Of a stretch of DNA of 64,000 nt, positions 11,907-22,832 are shown one piece after another. Every line of letters starts with the position of its first letter. Within the stretch, counting starts at the first letter, position 1. Where the stretch lies: the NCBI RefSeq assembly GCF_004210375.1, contig NC_134834.1:37414264-37478263 (forward strand), in the 5' to 3' direction. The notes beneath the pieces were generated by a model. That model saw only the letters and a program-made list of their open reading frames with translations, made no database searches and had not been told where the DNA came from. Source of the DNA: Tachypleus tridentatus (lineage: Eukaryota > Arthropoda > Merostomata > Xiphosura > Limulidae). Both the position numbers and the translations under genes were made by a program.

Positions 11907-14491
11907 GGTTTAGGGATTAAAAAAAATCACAAAATGTAAACTATTTATAAAGTAAAATAAAGTTATATGCCATTATTCAAACAATTTATCATCTTCAACA
12001 CAATAACCTTAAAGGGTGAAAGTCTGTATTGTCGGCTCCATCTGGAAGAACTCAAGCTGTCATTCTTTTATTCGAAGTAAACCATAGATTAAACCTTTTT
12101 GTATTCTTTTTCTATAAAAATATTGGTGCCGATAAAGCTAGCAAAAGTGATAAATTTATTCAACGAAATATATTAAGTAAGGGGTTATGAGTACAGTTTA
12201 GGTACCAGACCTTTCTGGCTCTGTATGCAAGAAAAAAAAAGATAATTAGAAAAGAATACACTAAGCACTTTTAAATATGAATATTTTTACGACTTTACCT
12301 CATTTTTCTAAATATGCAGAACGCACTTTAAACTAGGATTCTTTAAGAACGAGATGGAACAACCTGCGAATCGGATGAAGTGATTGTTTCTGACCTTGTT
12401 GTACGCTCTGTTTATTAATCAGTGAATCAACGTTTACTTAGTATTAATTTAATTGTTATCAAAGCAAAGTAATAATGTCATTTTCTATTTGTGTATTTGT
12501 AGTCATGTAAACTTTCACTGTAATTTGATTTATTAATTTTTTTTATTTGTCTGAAAACAAAATAGTTATCAAATAAATAATATTGTAGTTTCACTTAAAA
12601 GTGTGTACGTTTTGTTACAGCAAAGCGATGTGCTACGTCGACTGAGGGGAATCAAACCTCTGTTACACTGGGGGAGTTTTTTCATGAGCATTTGTATTAT
12701 CTTTATCAATAACAGTGTCGGAAATGCTTATGTTACTTCTGTTATGTTAAATTATCATTATGTTCTTCGAGCGGCACAAAAATGCACATACTGTACTGGT
12801 TCTATTCTTACTTTAAATACTGTCATTGTTGTTTACTTATGTGTACGCAGAAAAAAATAGGTTTTCTAAAAACCTACTATTTCTGTGAAACGAAAGTACA
12901 TATTTAGAATATTCCGAGACTTTGGACAGTTTGTCGTTATTATTTTGAAACTGGGTTTAGTTTCAGCTAGAGTCAAGGATTGCATTCGACAGTATGTTGG
13001 TCTGACCTTGTGATAATTTATAGCTGTTGCTTTGAAGTATTTTGAAGATTAATTTGAGTTCTACGTGTCAAGTAAGAGACATGTGCAAGAATAATGACGA
13101 CTAATATCTAGTAATTGTAACATATGATACAGCTACATCACACACCAATAACACCACAGTTGTTAACCTAATCAGACTTATTACAACTTAAACTCGACAT
13201 TGTAAAATGTACTAATTAACAGGAGTACGCTTGAATTATTTTATTTCATACATATATACTAAAATAAAGTGTTGTTCATCTGTTAGAATATTAGAATCCT
13301 TCAGTAATTCTTGCGTAAAGTATATTACTTTGTGAGATTGTAAGGCGTTGACTCTTTGTTTTTTGTAAAAAAAAATACGCATTGTTAAGCGTATTTAAAT
13401 ATCTATATCACTAACAAAATATTCGTTTGTTTTTGTGTAGGGTTTGTATTCCTAGTTCCGACAAATTTTGGTCAGTTGTGAATATTATCGTATTCATTTT
13501 AAACATAGAACACTTGAAGTTTATTCATTATGCTTTTTGTTGGCTGTATTTACAACCAAATAACAAGAATGAAACTTCCATTGTAAGTACATCAATACTG
13601 AAAGATTGTCATCAACCAGTTTTTATGCCTGCTAATCTGAGAAAAAGAAATCACAGTTAATAAATGTTATTCAAAATTCAGGATCCCTGTGTGAAGTTGT
13701 TTTCGAATAAATAAAAAATCATAAATTCCGTGACTTTAAGACTTATTATAAATCATATTTTAAGTATAATTTAGGACAAATAATGGAGAGTGTAATATAG
13801 GCACACTGTCAAAGTGCTAACAAAATGAACTAATTTAAAGTTATAATACAAAAAGAAAATTATAATTACGAATCGTCACGATTTGGGGGAATCAAAATTT
13901 GACTGTTATTATGTACTAGTTTGATCGCTTTAGTTTGATCTTATACCTTGCGAAAGTGTCCAATTGATTTTAATCAGATATTTAGTATGAAATGATTTTT
14001 TTTTTTGCATTTACTCATTCACGATAACATCATAACAAATGTAATGAAACCTTTTGAAAAAGAGTTTCTCAGAATACATTTTTATATTTACAAAGAAGGA
14101 ATTGAAATATACTTTACAGAGAGAAGTTATGTAATGGTAGAATATTATTTACTTTAATATTCCTAGATTATAAAAACACAGTAAATTGAACAAACTGTTT
14201 TTGCACTGAACAAGTCTTTTTACTATGAAACGTTATTTTATTCCACATTTGTTTATCCGCACTATTCTTCTTGTATTATCCAATTTTTTTTTTGTAAATA
14301 ATAACGAACTTTTAGTTTTTCCTACTGTTTTACAGAATAATTTATTTACATGATAAGTAATGATACTGTTTTGTTTTAGTGCAAAACTGTTTGTCCTCCT
14401 CTCGGATTGCACCGTAATTGCGTGCCATATAATTGTATTTATGTGTCTATACACAATCCAAGTAAACTACCTATATATATTCTTTTAGTGC
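11907..14491. other. Presumed cpx intron 1, low-copy
   Basis: AT-rich sequence without recognisable exons. Short open frames near 12.6, 13.4 and 14.3 kb show no similarity I know. A faint SINE-2-like T-arm (GAGGGGAATCAAACCTC) occurs near 12,645. No complexin helix exon is visible on the plus strand. Confidence 0.5.
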
Positions 14492-14642
14492 TGTGATTTA
14501 TCGTGTGTGTCTGTTTTCATATAGTAAAGCCATATCGCGTTATCTGCTAAGCCTACCGAGGGGGAATCGAACCAGTGATTTTAGTGTTGTAAATCGGCGG
14601 TAGACTTACCGCTGTACCAGCGAGTGACGTGTGATTTATCGT
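14492..14642 (-). mobile_element. Short tRNA-like SINE (SINE-2b) with 13-bp target duplication
   Basis: On the minus strand the head reads CGCTGGTACAGCGGTAAG, then a T-arm-like GGTTCGATTCCCCCTCGG, then CTTAGCAGATAACGCG, ending in a CA-rich tail. It is flanked by perfect direct repeats TGTGATTTATCGT at 14,492-14,504 and 14,630-14,642, the mark of LINE-mediated insertion. The body is about 125 bp. It is one of two related short families; the other ends in TTTGTGCTTAATT and (CAAA)n. Confidence 0.85.
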
Positions 14643-15317
14643 ATTTTAAATATGAATTGTTAATTAATGAATCAGTAACCCTTAAAAAAACACAACGTAA
14701 TGGATTGAATTACGATAATATAACGGGCTCAAATGGAAAAACATTTTAATGAACCTAAGTTAAAGGTTGGAAACGGAATGCAAACATTATCAATATATTT
14801 CGAGATCGAAGACCAATGAAAATAGGATCAAACTTATTATATCGGATAGATATGAAGAATTTCATTAACGTATTGAAGGTTGAACTACAAAATCGTGACT
14901 TTGTGAATAAATTCTGACAAAGAAATAAACTCAAACTTGATGTTTATGTTTGACTGTGTGATAAGTATGCTAATTAGGAAAGACACTTCCAACAAATGTA
15001 TATAGCTGAGCAGTAGCTAAAGCCACGTGGAATTTAGCCGAAGGATGCTTCGTTATTGCAGCGAACTTTACTTTTATGAGATAAATCTGCAGAGTGAACA
15101 TGTGATCCAGCTTGGTAATTGATTCTAATGGGGAGTGTTATGTTTGTACTGGATGATAATGAAGTTTGTATGTTTGTAAGCAGATTATTAGTCCTTTGAA
15201 GATAAACAACTCTTGAGCAACCATAGTCACGATTTTAAAATTGAAATTTCACAAACCCTTTTGTAATTCTGATTTGATAAATAATTTTTGCTGACACAAG
15301 AAAACTTCTTCATTATG
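14643..15317. other. Low-copy presumed intron
   Basis: I see nothing beyond AT-rich single-copy DNA: no exon-like open frame, tandem repeat or element end. Confidence 0.5.
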
Positions 15318-15422
15318 TGATAACGTAAGCACATTGGGCTATCTACCGTGTCCACCGAGGGGAATCGAACCCCTTATTTTAGCGTTGTAAATCCGTAGAC
15401 TTACCGCTGTCCTAGTGGGGGC
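15318..15422 (-). mobile_element. Short tRNA-like SINE (SINE-2b)
   Basis: Minus-strand head with AGCGGTAAGTCTACGG, ATTTACAACGCTAAAAT and the T-arm GGTTCGATTCCCCTCGG. It belongs to the same family as the copies at 14.5 and 42.7 kb. No clear target duplication or tail is visible at the low-coordinate end. Confidence 0.75.
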
Positions 15423-15439
15423 ATTGTGTTTAATACAAA

Positions 15440-15645
15440 ATAACAACAACAAAACAACATAACACACCTACCGCCAAGCCTTTCGCTACTGGGATAAAAT
15501 AGTTGAGTTAGACTGTCATTCGTGTAATGTACCCACAGTCCCAAAATGCGGGGTGTAATTTTGCAACAACAGGATAATGAACTGAGGATCCTTGAATTCA
15601 GAGTACGACAGGATAACCGCTAAACCATTCCCTGCCTAAGCGTGA
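15440..15645 (-). mobile_element. Older SINE relative (SINE-3) with shared central domain
   Basis: On the minus strand it reads a tRNA-like GGTTTAGCGGTTATCCTG and ACTCTGAATTCAAGGATCC. This is followed by ACGAATGACAGTC and then AGTAGCGAAAGGCTTGGCGG with TAGGTG. The last block parallels AGTAGCCCAAGAGTTGGCGG with TGGGTG of SINE-1. It therefore has a different head but a recognisably related middle. It lies directly next to a SINE-2b copy in the same orientation. Confidence 0.6.
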
Positions 15646-16181
15646 CTCTTTACCGAGTTTTGGCAATTTACTCTAATTTACGACTCCTTCCTTATTCTTA
15701 TACGTCAAATTGCAAATAAAATTTACTTTAATGGACGAATGTGTTGTCAACCTTTGAAATATTTTTCTTTCAATTCTTCTCTAAGTTATTTGACCTATCG
15801 TAATGTTAAGAGTGTTCTGTTATGATTTTCTAACAATGTGACTATGTTCCATAAGTTACCTAATGCCATTTAAAATTTTTCATGTATGATTTTTCTCCGT
15901 GTGGTCAAGTTTCTTTGCTAATAGTTTTGTTCGGTATTAGTAGACCTTAATATTTTGTAAAAACGAAACTAAGTAAATCAAAATATTAGGATAATCTTAA
16001 AAATTATGTGTTTGCCATTTAAGTTACAGGTGACACTCACTCGTCAATAGAGTTTAAAAACCATCATCAATGTTCAAGAATTTTTATATATGTAATATAT
16101 TTAAGAGCTGTTAAAACATTTAATGCAAACACTACTTTCGTTCTACCTAACAAAACACTGTGTTTCAAGCTTGGTTAATAC
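15646..16181. other. Low-copy presumed intron
   Basis: AT-rich DNA with no recognisable element or exon. Confidence 0.45.
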
Positions 16182-16444
16182 GATCGTATGGCCAGGTGGT
16201 TAAGGCAGGGTCGCAGGTTTGTATGCCCTTCACACCAAACATGCTTGCCTTTTCAGCCGTAGAAGTGTTATAATGTGGCGGACAATCCCTCTATTAGTTG
16301 GTAAAAAAGTAGCCCAAGAGTTGGCAGTGGGTGGTGATGACTAGCTGCCTTTCCTCTTGTTTTACACTGATAAATTAGGGACGGCTAGCGCAGATAGCCC
16401 TCGAGTAGCTTTGTGCGAAATTAAAAACAAGCAAACAAAAAAAT
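16182..16444 (+). mobile_element. SINE-1 copy, head partly deleted
   Basis: The tRNA-derived head is shortened; ATGGCCAGGTGGTTAAGGCA is present but the anticodon arm is missing. The conserved middle follows (AGTAGCCCAAGAGTTGGCAG, TGATGACTAGCTGCC), then GGGACGGCTAGCGCAGATAG and TAGCTTTGTGCGAAATT, then an A/C-rich tail. The orientation is opposite to the next copy 160 bp away. Confidence 0.9.
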
Positions 16445-16603
16445 AATTATTTCTCAAATATAAGAGAAATATATTTGACTGTCTCCTCTCCACAAAATCT
16501 AAGAAATTTTGTTGTAGGTCAAAAATGTAATCCATCCATCCCTGTGTAAACAAATACACAGACACATTCAGTAAAATACACGCACATTCAGTCAGATGAG
16601 AAA

Positions 16604-16870
16604 ACTTTGTTTTTATTTAATTTCGCGTAAAGCTACACGAGAGCTATATGCGTCCCTAATTTACCAGTGTAAGACTAGAGAAAAGGCAGCTAGTCATCAC
16701 CACCCACCGCCAACTCTTGGGCTACTTTTTTACCAATGAATAGGGATTGTCCGTCATATTATTCGTGCCCCCGGCTGAAAGGATGAGCATGTTTGGTATG
16801 ATGGGGATTCGAACCCTCGATCCTCATATTACGAGTCGAACGCTCTAACCAACTGGCCATGCCAAACCCA
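16604..16870 (-). mobile_element. SINE-1 copy with well-kept tRNA head
   Basis: On the minus strand the head reads TGGCATGGCCAGTTGGTTAG, GACTCGTAATATGAGG and GGTTCGAATCC, a recognisable box A/box B arrangement for RNA polymerase III. The anticodon-loop-like CTCGTAA suggests a tRNA-Thr(CGU)-like source, which is an inference. The middle domain and T-rich end complete the element. It forms an inverted pair with the copy at 16.2-16.4 kb. Confidence 0.92.
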
Positions 16871-19800
16871 GTAATGTTGCTTCCTAATTTAAACCGGTCT
16901 TAAAAGAAGCTTCAAATTAACCCTTATATATTCCCACTGGAAGGTTGTACTAACAATATGTGAAGGTCATATTCCGCTAATGTCTAGGCAAGCAATACTA
17001 TAAGGACATATAAATAATTTAAGATCGGTGTTCCGTGGAGAAATTTTACAACAGTGGTTAAGACTGAAATATTAAATTGTTCAAGAAAATTCTGCTGATT
17101 TTAAACAACAATGCAAAGGAAAACTAAAGTTTGTTTGATGTGGATATTTGTGAAAGTAGGTACAGCTGAATAACTTGAACTTGATTATGTATACTGCAGA
17201 AGCATACAACATCCTTGCCATTATCAGCATCTCATGCTCTCCAGAAGTATTCAGTGGTAGTTAAGTGTTTTCGATCAGTAAAGCTGTCCAACATGCTCTT
17301 TCCTCACTTCTCCTGGATTCCTATATACTAGGAAACTGAGGCCTAACAAGTTGACTGGTAACCGTTAGCTTAATCACTTCTTGTTCGCTACCACTAAAAA
17401 TTGCTTGGCGTCACACGTGGCTTGCTGTGAAAGCTTTTGTTCGACTTTGTCTTACTTTCAGCCTACAGATAAACCAGGTCTTCTAAGATCACGTTGAGTT
17501 TCAGTATATGACCAAGGGAGCCATTAAGACCCGCAGATGGAACTACAGGAAACCACCAGATAATAAGGAGAAGAAAACTTTAGTACTTGCTGCTTGCTTC
17601 CAATGTTATCTATATACCGATAATGATATACGTTGGTTACTAGCTTTAAAATAATGCTACCAGTAGTTCTGTCAGATGCACCTAATGATTTTCTTATTTT
17701 CCCAAATCTACAAAGTGTGAAGTGAAAGGTTTTATAGCTTGTTTTCAAACAAGTAGGAAAATATTGTAATTTTGTTTTTAGTGTGACTTCTGTATAAAAC
17801 CTCTGCTTAAATAAACAGCAACATATTAATAGCTCAATGCTGTATTGAAAAACAAATAACTTCTCAACCACATTGCGAGGAAATGAGTTAAGGGCTCCCT
17901 TCTTAATTGTATGTACTCGTTAATTTCAGAGCCATGATTTTCACATAACTTGCATAAAACCTAAGTTTCCTGCACAAGTATGATGATGTGTGGCTACCAT
18001 GTTGTTTTAATATATTTGAAAGACAAATGGTTATTACGCTTTGCGTTTCTTGTTATTAGCGCCTCATGTGTACATACTGTAGCCATAATGCTGTTGTTCT
18101 TTATGCCTTAAAACAGCGTACGCAGTTTACAAACAAACACTGGAGGGCAACAAAATTAATAAAATATATGTTGTATATCTATAACTAGAATATCACGAAA
18201 CATTATTTGATAGCATTTGTCTCTTAGATTAATTTAATGGATCTGACTGTTGATATAATTTTTAAACTCATAGCTTTTCCTCTTTAAACGAGGTTTAATA
18301 TGAATTTAAATTAAGTATAGTTATTATAGCAGTATAATAAATCTTATCAGAAGCAAAAATTAATGTTTTTAGACTATCTATGGATACTGTCCAAGTAAAA
18401 ACCCTCTACAACTAAAAGATACTTTTCTGCTTTTCCAGTTGTCCCATGATAGCTTAACAATGAATATGAGGACTTATAACAGTAAAAGTTAGGTTTCGAT
18501 ACCCACAGTATAGTTTTGTACTCAACAAGAAACAGTCTTCCCCATTTTTCCAGTATCAATTGTTTTTATTTCATATAAATAAATAAATGTATTTTTATTA
18601 AAAATGAAATACATAAAAAACTTAATAATTCTTTTCTTATAAATATCTATAAGAATATTTAAATTATTATAGCATTTTCTATGAAATATGTATCGTACAC
18701 CTAGCGGAGTTTGATCACCATAAATCATGGCGAAGATTAAGCCGATGTGTCAGACAAGAAGCGTGACCTACTACTGTGTTTGTACACGTTACACTTCCTT
18801 CGGTAAAGAGTGGTTGAGTCTGAAAATGCAGAATCATTTATTTGATAACTTTTATCACTAGCAATGCATGCCATCACTTATAATTGAAACAAAGGTCAAT
18901 CTTATAGAAAATCCCGTAAGATCAGCTCTTTCTATTCTTAGACATTGAAAGATGACTTTAAGTGCTAAAAGTTCGTCTAGTAAACAGCACAGAGTAAACA
19001 AACACCCTATGATGATAAAGCATACAATTAATCAACTACGTTATTGCGTTTAGGTAAACGAATTTCAAAAGTATTATCAGTTTCAAGGCACCTTGCTTTA
19101 AAACTGTTGCAATGGTTTACAACTTAAGCCGACGAACACTTTCATTAATCAATGAGATAATGATGAATAAGTTTTGATTTATTCACAAAACTAGGAATAT
19201 CGCTTCTACAATTGATAATATTCAGGTTAAGTCTGCGTTAAAAGTCTTAACAGGAATGTCAAGTTTTATTATGTTTAAAATGTCCTGTTTAGGCAGTCAG
19301 TTTTGGTAAATGGGCATAAAAGTCAAAGTAAGAAACAAAGGATCGCTAAAATAATATAAATTGACAGAGTAAAATCCATCATCCAATAAATAAATATTTT
19401 TTCGTTTGCGAGGAAAGTAAAACTTTTCAGAAGGTTTAGACTCTGTTGAAGCTAATTTTTTCTTTAAAGTAGAAATGCTCTGTCATATATCCATGACATC
19501 TATTATGGGGATTATCGCTACTTAAAACATAAGGGTTGATGTAAAAATCAGTTACATCTAATAAAAGTAGTAAATAACAATATCATTTTATGTTTCGTTA
19601 CAGTAAATATCTTTTAATGCAAGCAATGTGTGCAAATGGACATACAACTCTTTATTCTAAGGAACGTACAAGAACGACAAGAAAACTATTGTCATATATA
19701 ACATATTGCTTATATAATGTTAACTGGTACAACTAAGTTTTGTCGTACTCTGATTTTCATTACCCACACAATAAAACTTTGGATACTCCGTGTGTCAGGA

Positions 19801-20250
19801 TCACGTACAAATATAAAAATGTTCATATTGTGGTGACAGAAAGTCTGAAACTATCCGCTAAAGACATTAATGACATTTCCACATACCCTGCTACGAAAAA
19901 TGTGATAACTGTGTGTTTTCCTCTGTTTATTTATTATGTATTGATTTTACTGCTTGAACAGACAGTGAAAAAGAAACACAGAGACATTGCATTAGGCACT
20001 GGTAGAAATGTTTAACTCCAAACCTATAGGTTATAATCCAAAATCGTTTTGGAAACTAAATGTTTGTAAATTATATTTACGAATTAGGGACTATCTAAAT
20101 TTAAATACTAGCATAATTTTTAATATTTCTTAACAGTACATTGCAGTAAATGTTATGTTTTTTTATTTCTTATAAAAATATATAAAAGCACATCTAAGGA
20201 TAGAAAATACCTTTATTGTAAAATATAACGGGGAAGTCACAACGTCTATT
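16871..20250. other. Low-copy presumed intron
   Basis: AT-rich DNA. Short imperfect inverted ends (AAGGGAGCCATTAA near 17,514 and TTAAGGGCTCCCTT near 17,888) bracket a 115-codon open frame on the minus strand with no known similarity. Otherwise I see no element, exon or tandem repeat. Confidence 0.45.
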
Positions 20251-20550
20251 ACTAGCTTTTCAAATGGCCCGGCATAGCCAAGCGTGTAACTCGCAATCTG
20301 AGGGTCGCGAGTTCGCATCCCCGTCGCGCCAAACATGCCCCTTTCAGCCGTGGGTGCGTTATAATGGGTCGGTCAATCCCACTATTCGTTGGTAAAAGAG
20401 TAGCCCAAGAGTTGGCGGTGGGTGGTGATGACTAGCTGCCTTTCCTCTAGTCTTACACTGATAAATTAGGGACGGCTAGCACAGATAGCCCTCGAGTAGC
20501 TTTGTGCGAAATTCAAAAACAAACAAACAAAAACAAACTAGCTTTTCAAA
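20251..20550 (+). mobile_element. SINE-1 copy with 14-bp target duplication
   Basis: The element runs from GGCCCGGCATAGCCAAGCG at 20,266 through the middle domain to GCGAAATTC and (CAAA)n. It is flanked by perfect ACTAGCTTTTCAAA repeats at 20,251-20,264 and 20,537-20,550. The head has lost a few bases before the anticodon arm (AAGCGTGTAACTCGCAATCT). The clean duplication indicates a fairly young insertion. Confidence 0.95.
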
Positions 20551-22227
20551 ATAACAGATTTTGCAGCTAAAAATATACTGTCAATCTATCTTTGGTTAAT
20601 ATGTAAGGTAAAAATATCCATGCTGAAATATATTCCATTTTAGTAGTGTTATCTCAAACGTACTTATTTATTCAAGCTCTTCTCTTCTCTTTTTCATGGT
20701 CACACTCTTGAAAAATCTTGTCTACATTGCAGTGCGTAGGGATCAAATATGACATAACTTTCATGCAAGCCTTACGTTTGACTTTCAAAGTTGATAGAAA
20801 AGTCAAAACAAGTTTTTTGACAGTATTTGGTTCCCATATATTGTAAAAAATATAATGTAGTCAATGAGCATGGCTTTTCTCTGATGGGATTGCAACATAT
20901 GACTCTTATTATATGTGTTACTAGTCTGAGAGACAAAATTCAATTCCTGACATTTTCATCAGTTAGAATATGCATTTTTGTAGAATTACATTTACAGAAG
21001 ATCTCGAACAGTCTCTTCTTCAATTTTAATTGTTTAGTTATATTCCTATAATCTTTCAGTATTGTTGAAATTGAGATTAAATATCTATATATCCAAAAAT
21101 GTTACACAAAAACACAGGCTTTAAAAGGGTGTCCTAACTTTTTCACATGACTGTATAATACTTCTGTGAGGAAAGGAGATGCAAATATAACAGATATTAC
21201 TTGAGAAATAACACCCTATTATTCTGCAGGCTTTAATTTGTAAGTGTTGCTCTTGGTATATTATAATATATTTACTGATAATAATAATTTTATTGACATT
21301 GATGTTGAGCTGTGACTTAGAAATAGGAGAACGTACGCCATACATAATTCAACAGCCATAATTCAGTTTAGCTGATAAAGTGATGCAAATATGGGACAAA
21401 CTGTTAAAAAAAAGGAAGACGTTTACAAAGTCATGGCTCTGATCTTGAGATCTGACCTGGAATTTTAAGGGTGGAAATAGCTACAATATTTTTCAGTGGT
21501 ATTGGTATAAGTTTTAAAATAATGTATGATGCCAAAATTCTTCGCTAAATTACCATGAAATTAAAACTGGCTCCTGAATATACCAAATTCGAACTGATTG
21601 CTTAGCTAGTGACTTCTGAATGTAGGGAGAAATAAATGCTGGTGATAGCAACAATAAAACAGTCCTGAAGCTCGACATTTTATAAACTATACAATAGTAA
21701 TGTTAATACAGGACCAATTTCATCACTTGTTACCAAGCGTTAATGGGATAACGCTGTGTATTTAATGTAAGGTTATTGTTGTATTGAGCTCTGAAGCTTT
21801 TAGTCGTTTTCATGTGAAATACGATCTAATTTTCCTTCCGTAAAATTTCAGACTTTTATCACTAACTTTGTTTAAAAGTTCAATTGATAATATTTGTAGT
21901 TTAATTTATTTAAATATGCTTCTCTAAAGTGATCGGGTTTTTTTTACTCGATTTAAAGGAAACATGTATGAAAATGTAGTATCTCGAAGTATGAATTTGT
22001 TAACGTCACATCAACTCTTCCCCAAACGTGGATTATTACTTCTCATTATTAGATCCAGCAAAGAGTGTGATATTTGAAGTAACTCTGCACATTTATTTAT
22101 GTCACGAGTGCTACATCGGGTCCAGCGAATTAACGTGAAAAGAAGCATAAGAAAATTAATAGGATTTTGAATATTTTTTTATTTAAATGTTTGTACGTAG
22201 ATTCTCTCCTACATAATGGCGTGCCGT

Positions 22228-22266
<39 letters not shown>

Positions 22267-22686
22267 AGAGATAGAGAGACAGAAAGAGTGTGTGTTCATT
22301 GTGTAGTAACTGAAATGCTACACTGAAGAGGGTGTGTAATGACTTGTTCTAATGAACATGTAATGAGAATCGTTGTTATTTTCCTCCTTTTTTCTGTCTG
22401 TATTTTTATTTGTAGCATCAGTAACAGTCTTTATCTGATTACCTTTGTACGATTTCTCGAATTCTTTGAATCCGTTTTAATCAGTGTCAGGGGAGAGGTG
22501 TGATTAGGGAACTTTCGACGGGTAATGAGTTTGTAATTTTAATGGAAAGAAGCGTTAATTAATGTAGCGAACATGTATAGTAATTGCATTTACATATTGC
22601 GATATTCAAAATCAGCTTTTAAGCCTTTTTCTCACAAATGCAAAGTAATTTTCTACGAACTCTAAAAATAAACTGTAAAAAAAGTG
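20551..22686. other. Low-copy presumed intron with a TA microsatellite
   Basis: AT-rich DNA containing only short, unrecognised open frames and the TA run at 22,232-22,264. No exon identified. Confidence 0.45.
22232..22264. repeat. (TA)n microsatellite
   Basis: About 16 uninterrupted TA dinucleotides, followed by a purine-rich GAGAGATAGAGAGACAGA stretch. Confidence 0.95.
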
Positions 22687-22832
22687 GAATCACAAGGTTT
22701 GTTTGTTTAGAATTAAGCACAAAGCTACACAATGGGCTATCTATACTGTGCCCACCACAGGTATTGAAACCCTGTTTTTAGTGATGTAAGTCCGCAGACT
22801 TACCGCTGTGCCAGTAGGAGGTGAATCACAAG
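22687..22832 (-). mobile_element. Short tRNA-like SINE (SINE-2a) with 10-bp target duplication
   Basis: The plus strand shows GTTTGTTTAGAATTAAGCAC, AAAGCTACACAATGGGCTAT, then the T-arm-like GGTATTGAAACCCTG and CCGCAGACTTACCGCTGTG, so the element lies on the minus strand with a (CAAA)-type tail at its left. Direct repeats GAATCACAAG flank it at 22,687-22,696 and 22,823-22,832. Confidence 0.88.

Noticed and set aside
16604..16870. tRNA gene on the minus strand
   Set aside because: The tRNA-like part is the head of a SINE-1 copy, continuous with the SINE middle and tail, with acceptor-stem and anticodon-arm mismatches.
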